Program-made: the position numbers and the translations under genes
Shown here: in pieces, positions 30,301 through 38,508 of the stretch
Position numbering within the stretch: position 1 is the first letter of the stretch
Layout: each line of letters begins with the position of its first letter
IMG/VR virus record: IMGVR_UViG_3300044825_000389
Coordinates: 1 to 44,837 of that record
Source of the DNA: a virus
DNA length: 44,837 nucleotides
Direction: 5' to 3' (one strand)
Notes under the pieces: model-generated
Databases searched by the model: none
Told to the model about the DNA's origin: nothing
Seen by the model: only the letters and a program-made list of their open reading frames with translations

Positions 30301-30585
30301 TCAGAACAGGTGGAGCCGCTTCTTCATCTGATGTACCTCTTCGCGCAGCTGGTCGTTCATCTCTTCGCACCTGCGGTTCTGTTCCTCGACCGCAGCCAGC
30401 CGCTGCGACAGGCGCTCGACTTCCTCACGCAAGGTGACAACCACCTGCTCCCAAGCAGCACCAGTAACGTCAGCCGCATGGTTGCTACGGTAATCAATCT
30501 TGACCTTCTGGTACATCGCCCATGCACCAGCGCCGATACCGCCAATGCCTACGGCAATCTTTGTGATTAAGTCTTCCATGCTCAA
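30301..30585 (-). CDS. Holin-like protein with N-terminal anchor and coiled coil
   Basis: 94 residues. ITKIAVGIGGIGAGAWAMYQ at about 6-25 is a membrane helix; the remainder (TLREEVERLSQRLAAVEEQN...) is a leucine-heptad coiled coil. Small proteins of this layout next to fibre and endolysin genes are often annotated as holins or lysis-associated. Start overlaps the 108-residue gene (ATGA). Confidence 0.62.
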   Translation of the reverse strand: MSMEDLITKIAVGIGGIGAGAWAMYQKVKIDYRSNHAADVTGAAWEQVVVTLREEVERLSQRLAAVEEQNRRCEEMNDQLREEVHQMKKRLHLF

Positions 30586-30908
30586 GTCAATGCGCTAATC
30601 TGCGAAGTCGTCAGCGCTTCGATCTGCGAGCTGGCCAGCACGCTAACCTGGTCAGACTGAAGCGCAGGCGCGGCCTCGACCATAGTCTCAGGCAGTGCGT
30701 ACTTTACCCACTCCTCGCTAGACTGCGACCAGCTCCACTTGTAGCCGTCCTCATCAGCAGGCTTCGGGTCGCGAATCACCCAGCCAGGTGGATACCACCA
30801 GACCACTTCCTTGCCTTCAGGTGCAACAGGTTCGTCAGGCACTTCAATCCAACCGTCTGTGCCGTCTGTCTCTGGCTTTGGTATTGAACCGTTTTTAGAG
30901 TAGAGCAT
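30582..30908 (-). CDS. Tail-fibre-associated accessory protein
   Basis: 108 residues. Trp/Pro-rich first part (TDGWIEVPDEPVAPEGKEVV, WWYPPGWVI) and a C-terminal Ser/Gln/Leu-rich repeat (SQIEALTTSQISALT). Follows the LamG protein by 9 bases, the place where fibre chaperones are usually found. Identification is weak. Confidence 0.55.
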   Translation of the reverse strand: MLYSKNGSIPKPETDGTDGWIEVPDEPVAPEGKEVVWWYPPGWVIRDPKPADEDGYKWSWSQSSEEWVKYALPETMVEAAPALQSDQVSVLASSQIEALTTSQISALT

Positions 30909-30917
30909 GGTCAGTCC

Positions 30918-32963
30918 TTATTGCAGAGGGAAGGCAGCGGTTGGTGGTGTGAACGCACTGGTATAGCGTGCGTAACGGCTAATTCGCAGGTCGTCGATGT
31001 AGCCGGTCATTGTTCCTGAAAATCCTCTTTCAATTCCAATCAGCAATGGGTCAGAGGTGGAATCGAAAACAGTTGACGAAGTTCCGCTACCAACAGAAGT
31101 GCCGCCGATGTACAGCGTTATGGTGGAGCCACTCCTAACAACCGCACAATGCGTCCAAGTGTTTGTAGATATGGATGACGATGATTGAATTCCAACACCA
31201 CCCTGTCCTTCAAAGTACAGGTTGTTGGTTGTTGCGTAGAACACTACAGCCCATCCCGCTGAAGGGGGTGACCCTGTATTGGAGTTGGCGCAAGAAACAA
31301 TGCCGCCATAGTTTCCATGCGCAGAGTAGTTAATCCAAAACTCAATTGTGAAGTCGCCGCCAAGCGCCCATTGCTTTGAGTAAGGGACGCGCAGGTAATC
31401 ACCCGTGCCATCGAAGTACATACTCGACCCGCCGAACTTACTCTGCGTCGTACTTATCTGCGCGTTGCCTACAGTCTCAAGGTCGTTCTTTGCTGTAGCG
31501 TCTGTGATGCCAGCGTTGGTTGCGTTCAAAAGTAATGCAGTTCCAGAGACGGCTGTAACTGGAGAAGTGGGTGGGGTAAATATCTGCGTACCAGTTGTAG
31601 TGCTGGAAGTCTGATATGCAGTAGGCACACTGCCGATATTTATACGAATACCAGACAAGTATTCAGCAATGGTTCCACCAATAGAAGCAGTTCCGGCAGT
31701 TCCATAGTTGAATGTAACGCTTGCTTGATAGGCGACAAGCCTTCCGTTTAAAAACAAACGCACTGCTCCAGATTGACGAGAACCAACAATATGCACCCAT
31801 TCATTGTTGTTTACAGTTCCACCGCTAATTGTGAAGTTTGATCCGGGGTTTTGGAAATCCAAAAATCTTGCGGCATTTGAACTTGTCTGAAGGTAAATTG
31901 GATAGCCAGCAGAATTATTTAGAACGATAAATGCCGCTGTCGCTGTAGCAGCGCTACCAGTGTAAACAAAACCCTCTAAACAATAATCGCCAGTGCCAAT
32001 GCTGGTTCCAATTGTCGGAGTTACCAAAGTATCAGAACTGCTACTGAGGTATGCACTACCACCTACTGTAGCCGCGCTATACGGTATCGTAGGCGCAAAC
32101 GGGCTGAAGGCTTGGACGGATGGGTTGCCGTTGACTGTGATGGTGAAAGCGTTATCGCTGTTATCTAAGAAGCGGTTGTCTTGGCACGTTAATAGTTCAA
32201 CCTCGGAAGATGTTGCACCTTGGCTGGTTTTTGTTAATGGCGATGTACTTGGCGTGAAGTTCGCCGTGTATAGAGCAGTCCCTTTTACAAGCCTGAAATT
32301 TGAAATGTAGCAAGCCACCATCGTGTGACCGCCATCAGCAGCACCAGCCCCGATAGTAAACGCACTAGAGTTGTCTGGAACTGTTCCAGAAACAGTCGTT
32401 GTGGCTCCAGATGTTCCGTTAATGTAGATAGTCCATACATTGCCATTGCGCACGACAGCAACGTGCGCCCATTCGTTCTGCGGGATAGTACCGGTTGTCG
32501 TTACGTCGATGCCCCAGCTTGAACCGTTCAAAGTCGCTTGCAGTTGTAGCGTTCTTGACGATGTCAAATAGAGGCTAACTCCTCCATAAACACCAGTACC
32601 AGATCGCTTTGATATATAGGCCTGATAAGTGCTGGCTGTTCCTGTCAGATAAGTCCAAAACTCCATAGTGAATGAGGAGCTGCCCATATCCAAAACAGCG
32701 TTATCAGCAACCGTTAGATAGTCACCTGTACCATCCAGATAATTACCCCACCCAGTCTGACTAAACGGCGAGAACGTACCCTGCGTCGTGTTGCCGTTGC
32801 GGGTGATGCTGAAGGTGTTGCTCGACGAATCTAAGAACGTATTGTTCTGCGCTCCGTTCGTACCATCTCCTGGCAGCAGCAGCGTGACACGGTTAAAGAA
32901 CTCATCTACAGCAGCAGCTATTGCGGTTCTCGCCCCCAACAGCATATTCATGACCCCACTCAT
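30918..32963 (-). CDS. Triple LamG-domain tail protein, receptor-binding candidate
   Basis: 681 residues with three LamG/concanavalin-like beta-sandwich units at about 70-220, 300-440 and 510-680. Each has a FT[MI]EFW.. or YCLEGF opening, a (N/T)(E/T)W(A/V/T)H motif (for example NEWAHVAVVRNGNVWTIYIN) and a final ...I...RI/R... strand. Linkers carry a repeated NTFLDSSSNTFSITRNGN / NRFLDNSDNAFTITVNGN element. Such proteins bind host surface glycans at the tail tip or head. N-terminus MSGVMNMLLGARTAIAAAVD could attach it to the tail. AT-richer than its neighbours, consistent with exchange. Confidence 0.8.
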   Translation of the reverse strand: MSGVMNMLLGARTAIAAAVDEFFNRVTLLLPGDGTNGAQNNTFLDSSSNTFSITRNGNTTQGTFSPFSQTGWGNYLDGTGDYLTVADNAVLDMGSSSFTMEFWTYLTGTASTYQAYISKRSGTGVYGGVSLYLTSSRTLQLQATLNGSSWGIDVTTTGTIPQNEWAHVAVVRNGNVWTIYINGTSGATTTVSGTVPDNSSAFTIGAGAADGGHTMVACYISNFRLVKGTALYTANFTPSTSPLTKTSQGATSSEVELLTCQDNRFLDNSDNAFTITVNGNPSVQAFSPFAPTIPYSAATVGGSAYLSSSSDTLVTPTIGTSIGTGDYCLEGFVYTGSAATATAAFIVLNNSAGYPIYLQTSSNAARFLDFQNPGSNFTISGGTVNNNEWVHIVGSRQSGAVRLFLNGRLVAYQASVTFNYGTAGTASIGGTIAEYLSGIRINIGSVPTAYQTSSTTTGTQIFTPPTSPVTAVSGTALLLNATNAGITDATAKNDLETVGNAQISTTQSKFGGSSMYFDGTGDYLRVPYSKQWALGGDFTIEFWINYSAHGNYGGIVSCANSNTGSPPSAGWAVVFYATTNNLYFEGQGGVGIQSSSSISTNTWTHCAVVRSGSTITLYIGGTSVGSGTSSTVFDSTSDPLLIGIERGFSGTMTGYIDDLRISRYARYTSAFTPPTAAFPLQ

Positions 32964-33490
32964 GACACGTTCCCTGTGACGACGCAGACCGTGCCGCTGA
33001 TAAACAGGATCGTCGCAACGCCCCTAGTCGCCAACGTCATCGTGTCCTTGTCCGTATTCGTGCCTGCGATGTAGGCCGTGGTGATCGAACAGGTGATCGT
33101 AATGTTGCCGGTCGTGTTGTTGAAGATCGACACGATGTCACCAGCAGCGAAGGTCGAGTTCGGGATGGTGATCGAACCACCCGAACCAACGCCGACAAAC
33201 TCACCGATGTCGCCTGTGGTCAAGGTATAAGAAGTCGTCTTATCCGAGCCAGACTGAGGCACATTGCGGTAGCCAACAGCGCTTGTTCCGTCGGCTGTGC
33301 AGTTGGTCAGGTTGCCGGATGCTGGTGTGCCAAGCGCAGGCGTGGTCAGCGTTGGACTGGTCAGCGTCTTATTGGTCAGCGTCTGCGTGCCGGTTAGTGT
33401 TACGAAGCTGTCCAAGCCTTGCAGATCGTCGCCAGACTGCAGCTCCTGAATGGTGGTGCCGTTAAGCACCAGAGGGTATCTTGTTGCCAT
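32960..33490 (-). CDS. Beta-rich tail accessory protein
   Basis: 176 residues, Thr/Ser/Gly-rich. N-terminus MATRYPLVLNGTTIQELQSG, the repeat LTGTQTLTNKTLTSPTLTTP typical of phage fibre stalks, then a jelly-roll-like GDIGEFVGVGSGGSITIPN and AAGDIVSIFNNTTGNITI domain seen in many fibre-tip proteins. Between fibre and LamG protein with 4-base overlap to the latter. Probably a fibre segment or adaptor. Confidence 0.75.
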   Translation of the reverse strand: MATRYPLVLNGTTIQELQSGDDLQGLDSFVTLTGTQTLTNKTLTSPTLTTPALGTPASGNLTNCTADGTSAVGYRNVPQSGSDKTTSYTLTTGDIGEFVGVGSGGSITIPNSTFAAGDIVSIFNNTTGNITITCSITTAYIAGTNTDKDTMTLATRGVATILFISGTVCVVTGNVS

Positions 33491-33501
33491 GATGATTTCC
33501 T

Positions 33502-35487
33502 TTAGGTTACTGGTACGTTGACGGTTGAGCCTGCACGATTAGTCACTGCCAAGAATCCGTTAGTCAGCGAAACACTTACGCCGCTGCCAGATCTGTTTGT
33601 AACGGTGAGCGTTGTTGCGCCACCGCCGCCAATCGCACCCCACGCGCTGCCGTCATAACCTTCAAACGAACTGTCGGTCGTATTGAAGCGGATGTACCCG
33701 GCAGCAGGTGATCCGTCGCGTTGCGCAGTCGTGCCGGTCGGCAGCTTTGCAGAGCCGGTCGAAGATGTCCTGCCAACTGCGTTGATGTCTTCTGCCGTAA
33801 CAGACGCCACAGCCTTGAACGTCATCACGCGCACTTCATCGTTCAGTGTTAGCGCGGTGTTGAAGGTGATCGTCGTGCCGTTGGTTGCAGTGATGTCAGC
33901 GTCAGCCAGCATCACGCCGTTGACCCAGACGTACAGATACCCGACCCGGTAGCCGCCGGTGAACGTGTAGCTAGTCTGGCCGGCAGTCGCGGTGAACTCG
34001 TACTCGAGCACCAGGTCTGGCAGCGTTGCGATGGTCTGCCAGGCCGAGCCGTTCCAGACCCGCATCTCGGTGACTGCGGTGTTGAAGTAGATCGCCCCAG
34101 TGACTAGCGCGTTGCCGTCGTTGTCGACCGACGGGTTGGAAGACTTCGCACCCAGGTAGCGATCGTCGAAGCTGTCATAGCTTGCAGCTGCGGCAGATGC
34201 CGAGCTGGCTGCAGCAGTCGCCGATGTCGACGCAGAGCTTGCCGAGTTGGAAGCGTTAGTCGCGCTGGTGCTCGCCGCACTCGCAGAGTTTGCTGCGTTG
34301 GTCGCACTGGTCGATGCGTTGCTGGCCGAGGTCGATGCCGCCGATGCCGAGCTCGCAGCGTTGCTTGCTGACGTGCTGGCATTTGACGCCGATGTGCTTG
34401 CCGCACTGGCCGAGCTGCTGGCAGCAGATGCGCTGCTTGACGCATTGCCAGCCGACGTTGACGCCTGCTGCGAGTAATACTTGGCAGAGTAGTCGGTGCC
34501 GTCAACCGTGCTGCTGGTTTTAGTCGCCCACTCTTTGGCCGCACCAGATCCGTTCGTCACTCCGGTGCCGCCGATCGACCATGCCTTGGCAGAGTAGTCG
34601 GTGCTCGATACCAGGCCGGTTGTCTTGGTCGCCCATTCGCTGGCAGTGGTCACGCCAGATGTCACGCTGGACGCGGAGCTCGCCGCACTCGATGCGCTGG
34701 ACGCTGCATTTGTTGCAGATGTCGAAGCATTGCTTGCGGATGTCGAAGCGGCACTAGCCGATGAAGCCGCGTTCGATGCGCTGGTCGCCGCAGCTGACGC
34801 AGAGGAGGCCGCGTTGCTGGCTGAAGTCGAAGCAGAGGCAGCGTCCACCAGCAGCGTCCACTTGGCGCTATCGGTGTTGGTGTTGATCGGCTGCGAACCG
34901 CTCGAGGTGTGCTGAACGATACATTGCCAGATGTTATTGTTCGTCGTGTCCTTAACGATGTCTCGGACGTAGTACAAGACTGCCGCCGCCCAGTTGCCAC
35001 GGTTGGTACCGAGCGTGTCAGCAATCGCCGGGTTGCCGTTAGCATCAAAGCCTAGCGCCTTATTGGCACGCAGCGATGCCCGCGGCAGGGTCATGTTAAT
35101 GCTGGTCGGATCAGTCTGCGGTGCCTGCAGAGCGCGGCTTAAGCCTTCAGAGTTCTGCTGGTTGAAGATGGTCTGCTGATCCAGCTCATCGTTCAGCGTG
35201 TTGGCGAAGAAGTCACCGCCGGTCACAAAGTCTGTGGTGCGCGAGATCGTCCGGTTGCCGACGATGGCGATCTGAGTCGCACCCGTGGGTGTCGCCGTCA
35301 GCGTCACAAAGCCGGTGCCGTTACTGTTGATCGTGACCGAGTAATCTGTGGTCAGGGTCAGCAGCGCGTCATCCTTGTAGACCGCGATGTCGCCTGCTGC
35401 CAGGATCTCAAAGGTAAAGTTATACGGGCCAGTGCCGCTTGCGGCATAGACCACCCGCCTTGTCACATTGTTAATTGGCACGCCCAT
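33502..35487 (-). CDS. Tail fibre protein (T7 gp17-type N-terminus, heptad shaft)
   Basis: 661 residues. Residues 1-150: T7-type fibre attachment domain (MGVPINNVTRRVVYAASGTG, FFANTLNDELDQQTIFNQQN). Two Ala/Ser heptad arrays (SASNAAS-type units) at about 213-272 and 345-437 predict trimeric coiled-coil shafts, separated by a TDYSAKAWSIGGTG / TDYSAKYYSQQAS pair. The C-terminal part is beta-rich (EYEFTATAGQTSYTFTGGY; TTLTVTNRSGSGVSVSLTNG). AAAGGA ribosome site. The lineage A/B join lies inside the first heptad array (34743). Confidence 0.88.
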   Translation of the reverse strand: MGVPINNVTRRVVYAASGTGPYNFTFEILAAGDIAVYKDDALLTLTTDYSVTINSNGTGFVTLTATPTGATQIAIVGNRTISRTTDFVTGGDFFANTLNDELDQQTIFNQQNSEGLSRALQAPQTDPTSINMTLPRASLRANKALGFDANGNPAIADTLGTNRGNWAAAVLYYVRDIVKDTTNNNIWQCIVQHTSSGSQPINTNTDSAKWTLLVDAASASTSASNAASSASAAATSASNAASSASAASTSASNASTSATNAASSASSAASSASSVTSGVTTASEWATKTTGLVSSTDYSAKAWSIGGTGVTNGSGAAKEWATKTSSTVDGTDYSAKYYSQQASTSAGNASSSASAASSSASAASTSASNASTSASNAASSASAASTSASNASTSATNAANSASAASTSATNASNSASSASTSATAAASSASAAAASYDSFDDRYLGAKSSNPSVDNDGNALVTGAIYFNTAVTEMRVWNGSAWQTIATLPDLVLEYEFTATAGQTSYTFTGGYRVGYLYVWVNGVMLADADITATNGTTITFNTALTLNDEVRVMTFKAVASVTAEDINAVGRTSSTGSAKLPTGTTAQRDGSPAAGYIRFNTTDSSFEGYDGSAWGAIGGGGATTLTVTNRSGSGVSVSLTNGFLAVTNRAGSTVNVPVT

Positions 35488-35517
35488 GATTTATTTCCTT
35501 TCAGTTGATAATTGTAC

Positions 35518-38508
35518 TCACTGCTTATACGAACCGCGCAACTGTTTTCGCTCTTGCTCGATTTCCAGGCGCTCTTGAATCGCATCGCTGTACAAACTAT
35601 TTTGCAGCAGAGTTTGCCTTGCCTGCTCCATAAACTTATCGTCAAGCAACTTGATAGTTTGCTGCTGGTAATACTTATCAAGCCTTGCGAAGTCCGGCTC
35701 TTTTGCCCTAGCCACAAGCGCCTGCTGAACGGTCATCCCGTTCATTTGTACGTCCTGGGCATATATCCGCAGCAACTCGTTATATTCATTTGTGTCAAGT
35801 TTTATGGAGGCTCCCACGCCCTGGTTATTCGTTTGGCTAATTGTTCTTGGTGGCATCCCCAACGGCATACCAAGCGAGATCAACATGCGATCCACTTCCT
35901 GCATCTTTGATTCAGAAGTGCGAATGCCAGTAAACCCTAGCCAAGGCCGAGCTGGGTCGAGCTCTGGCTCAACCTCTGCCCAGCGGTTCAAGCGATCTGG
36001 CAGGCTGCCGGATAAGCCAGGCGTGCGTGAGCGCCAGCGCAGATAACCCTCATACCAGCCCTTAACGCCGGTTGGCATGTCTGGCGGCGCAGTAATGTCT
36101 TTCCTGCTGCCGTCAATGTATCGCTCAATGCCAGCCTGGAATGAGCTCCACGCACCCACTGGAGAGCCGCCAATAACATAGCCTGCCACGTTTGCGTTAA
36201 TCTGGTTAACAACATCTTTCATTACCTGCTTTGCATTTGGCACACTGTTTCCAAGCGTGCTAACCATGCCGCCAAGCGTCTGCATAAACGGCGACTGCCC
36301 GATGTATTGGTACAGACCAAACAGACCACCTAGCCCAACCTGGGCGATCATGTCTTGATCGTCTTCGTATCGAGCATATTCAACGTAATCGGCAGCCATA
36401 GCAAATGGCGCGGCAATCGGATCAAACCCGCGCATACTGATGTACAGCTTGCCATTCTTGCCAATTGATGGATCCATGTTCGGGATGCCGTCAAGATACT
36501 TCTTGAATTCATCATCCCATTCGCCCTCGTTTAACACGAACGAATAAGGCCGCCAGCCATCGCGCATATACACTTTGCGCAGCTCTGAGTTGCCAGGGCC
36601 GCCGCCAGTGATTCGACCGTCAACAGCAAGTGAAGTCATCGCCACCATTGCGGTACTGCCAAGTCCAAACTTGGCAAGCGCCAGATCACGCTGTGCGCCA
36701 CCAGCAGCCATGTCTTTACGCCACTGCGACGAAAGCGGTGCAAACCAGCTGTGCTGCAAACCCTCAGAAGTCAACCAGGTTGGCGTGCGCACAAATGGCA
36801 TCGTGGTCTTAGTGAGCACATTGACGTTTGATACCTCTTGCACCTTTGCAGCAAACCCGTCGAGATCCCGAGTAAACGTCAGCATCTTGGCAAAGTCTTC
36901 TCCCGCAGCGTCAATAAAATCTGGCGGGTTGTTCATGTTGTCAATGATGCGCTGGGTAGCCATGCTGCTTGCCGTGGCTTCATCAACCCCATCCGTCAAC
37001 AATTGATTCTCATAGCGCACCGCATCGCGGTAAGCCTGGGCATTTACCTCAAACTTGTAGGCAAGCGCTTTGAATGCTTCATCCTGGGATTGAATGACTC
37101 GACCAGGCACCGATACAAACTTTGACCACAAGCTCAAGCCAGCGGCAAGTTTGCCCTCAAACCCATATTCGGCAGCATCCAGACCAGCTGCGCCGCCGCG
37201 AGTTTCTAGCTTTGTTGCTGCCGCAGCACCCAACCGCTCGTCAAGTGTTTTGCCTGTCTTGAACGCTTCCCATCCGAGACGCATTGCGTCCTTGCTGCTC
37301 TGAACGTAGCCAGCAAACCCGGCAAATGCCTCACCCATAAATACGCGATCAGGATTAGCACCAGGCAATATCTGCCGCGCACCACCAATAGCGCCAGCCG
37401 TAAAGCGAGTAATTGGCTGCAGCAGCGCAAATGAGCTATTACTGATCATGTTTACAACCGGGGTCGCAGTCCAAGACAGTAGGCCGTTTACCCAAGTCGA
37501 TAGCCACAGGTCTTTAACAAAGCCAACCCTTGACAGCTTTTCAATCAGCTTTGCTTTGGCTGAATTGTCGATCAAAGTATTGATACCCTCGGCAGCCTGC
37601 CGAATGTTTTCATCAATACTCGGGTCATCAAGCAAAGCCTTGATTGATCCCATGTCTGTGGCTGAAATACTTGTCCGGCTTTGATTCAGTATTGCAAGCG
37701 CCTGCGCTGGTGCGACCTGAATATCTTTGGCAGCCTGGCCAACGTGTACAGTCACCGCCCACTGCTCAAGAAACTTGCGCTGAAGATCTTTGTCTGCTGG
37801 GTTTTTTAGCAGCAATTCGGTAACCGTGTTGAGCTCTCTAACATGCAGCGGAAATGCAAGAGAAGCGCGTCGCACCTCAAATGGCAGCTCGCCATAGCGG
37901 TCAGCAATAGCGCGGATCTGAGCGGTGTATTCCGGCCCCATACCTTCACGCGCAACCCTGTCCTCAATCTCTGCAAAGGTGATGCGCTGATAATCAATGT
38001 TGGCGTTTTTCAATACCGCTTCAGTGTATTGAGCAACGCTCTGATCGTCGTATAGGTCAAGGTTAAACGGCACCTCTGGTGGCTTACCAGTGCCAGCTGC
38101 AGCTGCAGCATCGGCCTCAAGTTTGGCTGGAGAAGGCGGCTCAAGCGCAGCCTTTGGCATTTTGACCGCAGGCTTTGGCGCAGCTTGTTTTGGTGCGGCA
38201 GGCTTTGGCGCAGCCGGAGCCGGAGCTGCTGGAGCTGCTGGCTCTACAACAGCTGCTGCAGGCGGCTGCTCTGGTGCTGCTTTCATGGCATCAAGCATAT
38301 CCATTTGCTTTTTGCCGCGCACAGCTTTGCCGCCTTTTATTGCTTCTTTTAAAACAGAACCAAGGCTGCCAAGGCCAGCAACCTGGACAGACTCAAACTC
38401 ACCAACCGGCTCAACCGATGTTGATGCCGCTTCTTGGGATGTCTGGTCTAATGGCCGCGAGCTGTTGACCATCTGGTCTAAGCGCTTGCTTAACGGGTCA
38501 ATGGCCAT
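35518..38508 (-). CDS. Large internal virion (ejection) protein, lineage B
   Basis: 996 residues; the partner of the 992-residue protein at 775-3753. Most of the body is the same apart from scattered conservative changes, with more changes in the Ala/Pro/Lys linker (about 75-130, 4 residues longer) and near the C-terminus before the identical RKQLRGSYKQ end. The same hydrophobic region around 340-400 is kept. Start overlaps the 982-residue gene stop (TAATG). Confidence 0.75.
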   Translation of the reverse strand: MAIDPLSKRLDQMVNSSRPLDQTSQEAASTSVEPVGEFESVQVAGLGSLGSVLKEAIKGGKAVRGKKQMDMLDAMKAAPEQPPAAAVVEPAAPAAPAPAAPKPAAPKQAAPKPAVKMPKAALEPPSPAKLEADAAAAAGTGKPPEVPFNLDLYDDQSVAQYTEAVLKNANIDYQRITFAEIEDRVAREGMGPEYTAQIRAIADRYGELPFEVRRASLAFPLHVRELNTVTELLLKNPADKDLQRKFLEQWAVTVHVGQAAKDIQVAPAQALAILNQSRTSISATDMGSIKALLDDPSIDENIRQAAEGINTLIDNSAKAKLIEKLSRVGFVKDLWLSTWVNGLLSWTATPVVNMISNSSFALLQPITRFTAGAIGGARQILPGANPDRVFMGEAFAGFAGYVQSSKDAMRLGWEAFKTGKTLDERLGAAAATKLETRGGAAGLDAAEYGFEGKLAAGLSLWSKFVSVPGRVIQSQDEAFKALAYKFEVNAQAYRDAVRYENQLLTDGVDEATASSMATQRIIDNMNNPPDFIDAAGEDFAKMLTFTRDLDGFAAKVQEVSNVNVLTKTTMPFVRTPTWLTSEGLQHSWFAPLSSQWRKDMAAGGAQRDLALAKFGLGSTAMVAMTSLAVDGRITGGGPGNSELRKVYMRDGWRPYSFVLNEGEWDDEFKKYLDGIPNMDPSIGKNGKLYISMRGFDPIAAPFAMAADYVEYARYEDDQDMIAQVGLGGLFGLYQYIGQSPFMQTLGGMVSTLGNSVPNAKQVMKDVVNQINANVAGYVIGGSPVGAWSSFQAGIERYIDGSRKDITAPPDMPTGVKGWYEGYLRWRSRTPGLSGSLPDRLNRWAEVEPELDPARPWLGFTGIRTSESKMQEVDRMLISLGMPLGMPPRTISQTNNQGVGASIKLDTNEYNELLRIYAQDVQMNGMTVQQALVARAKEPDFARLDKYYQQQTIKLLDDKFMEQARQTLLQNSLYSDAIQERLEIEQERKQLRGSYKQ

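Noticed and set aside
34104-34915. Long open frames opposite the fibre repeats on both strands
   Set aside because: They are Ala/Leu/Asp- or Arg/Pro-rich shadows caused by the GC-rich 21-bp heptad repeats.
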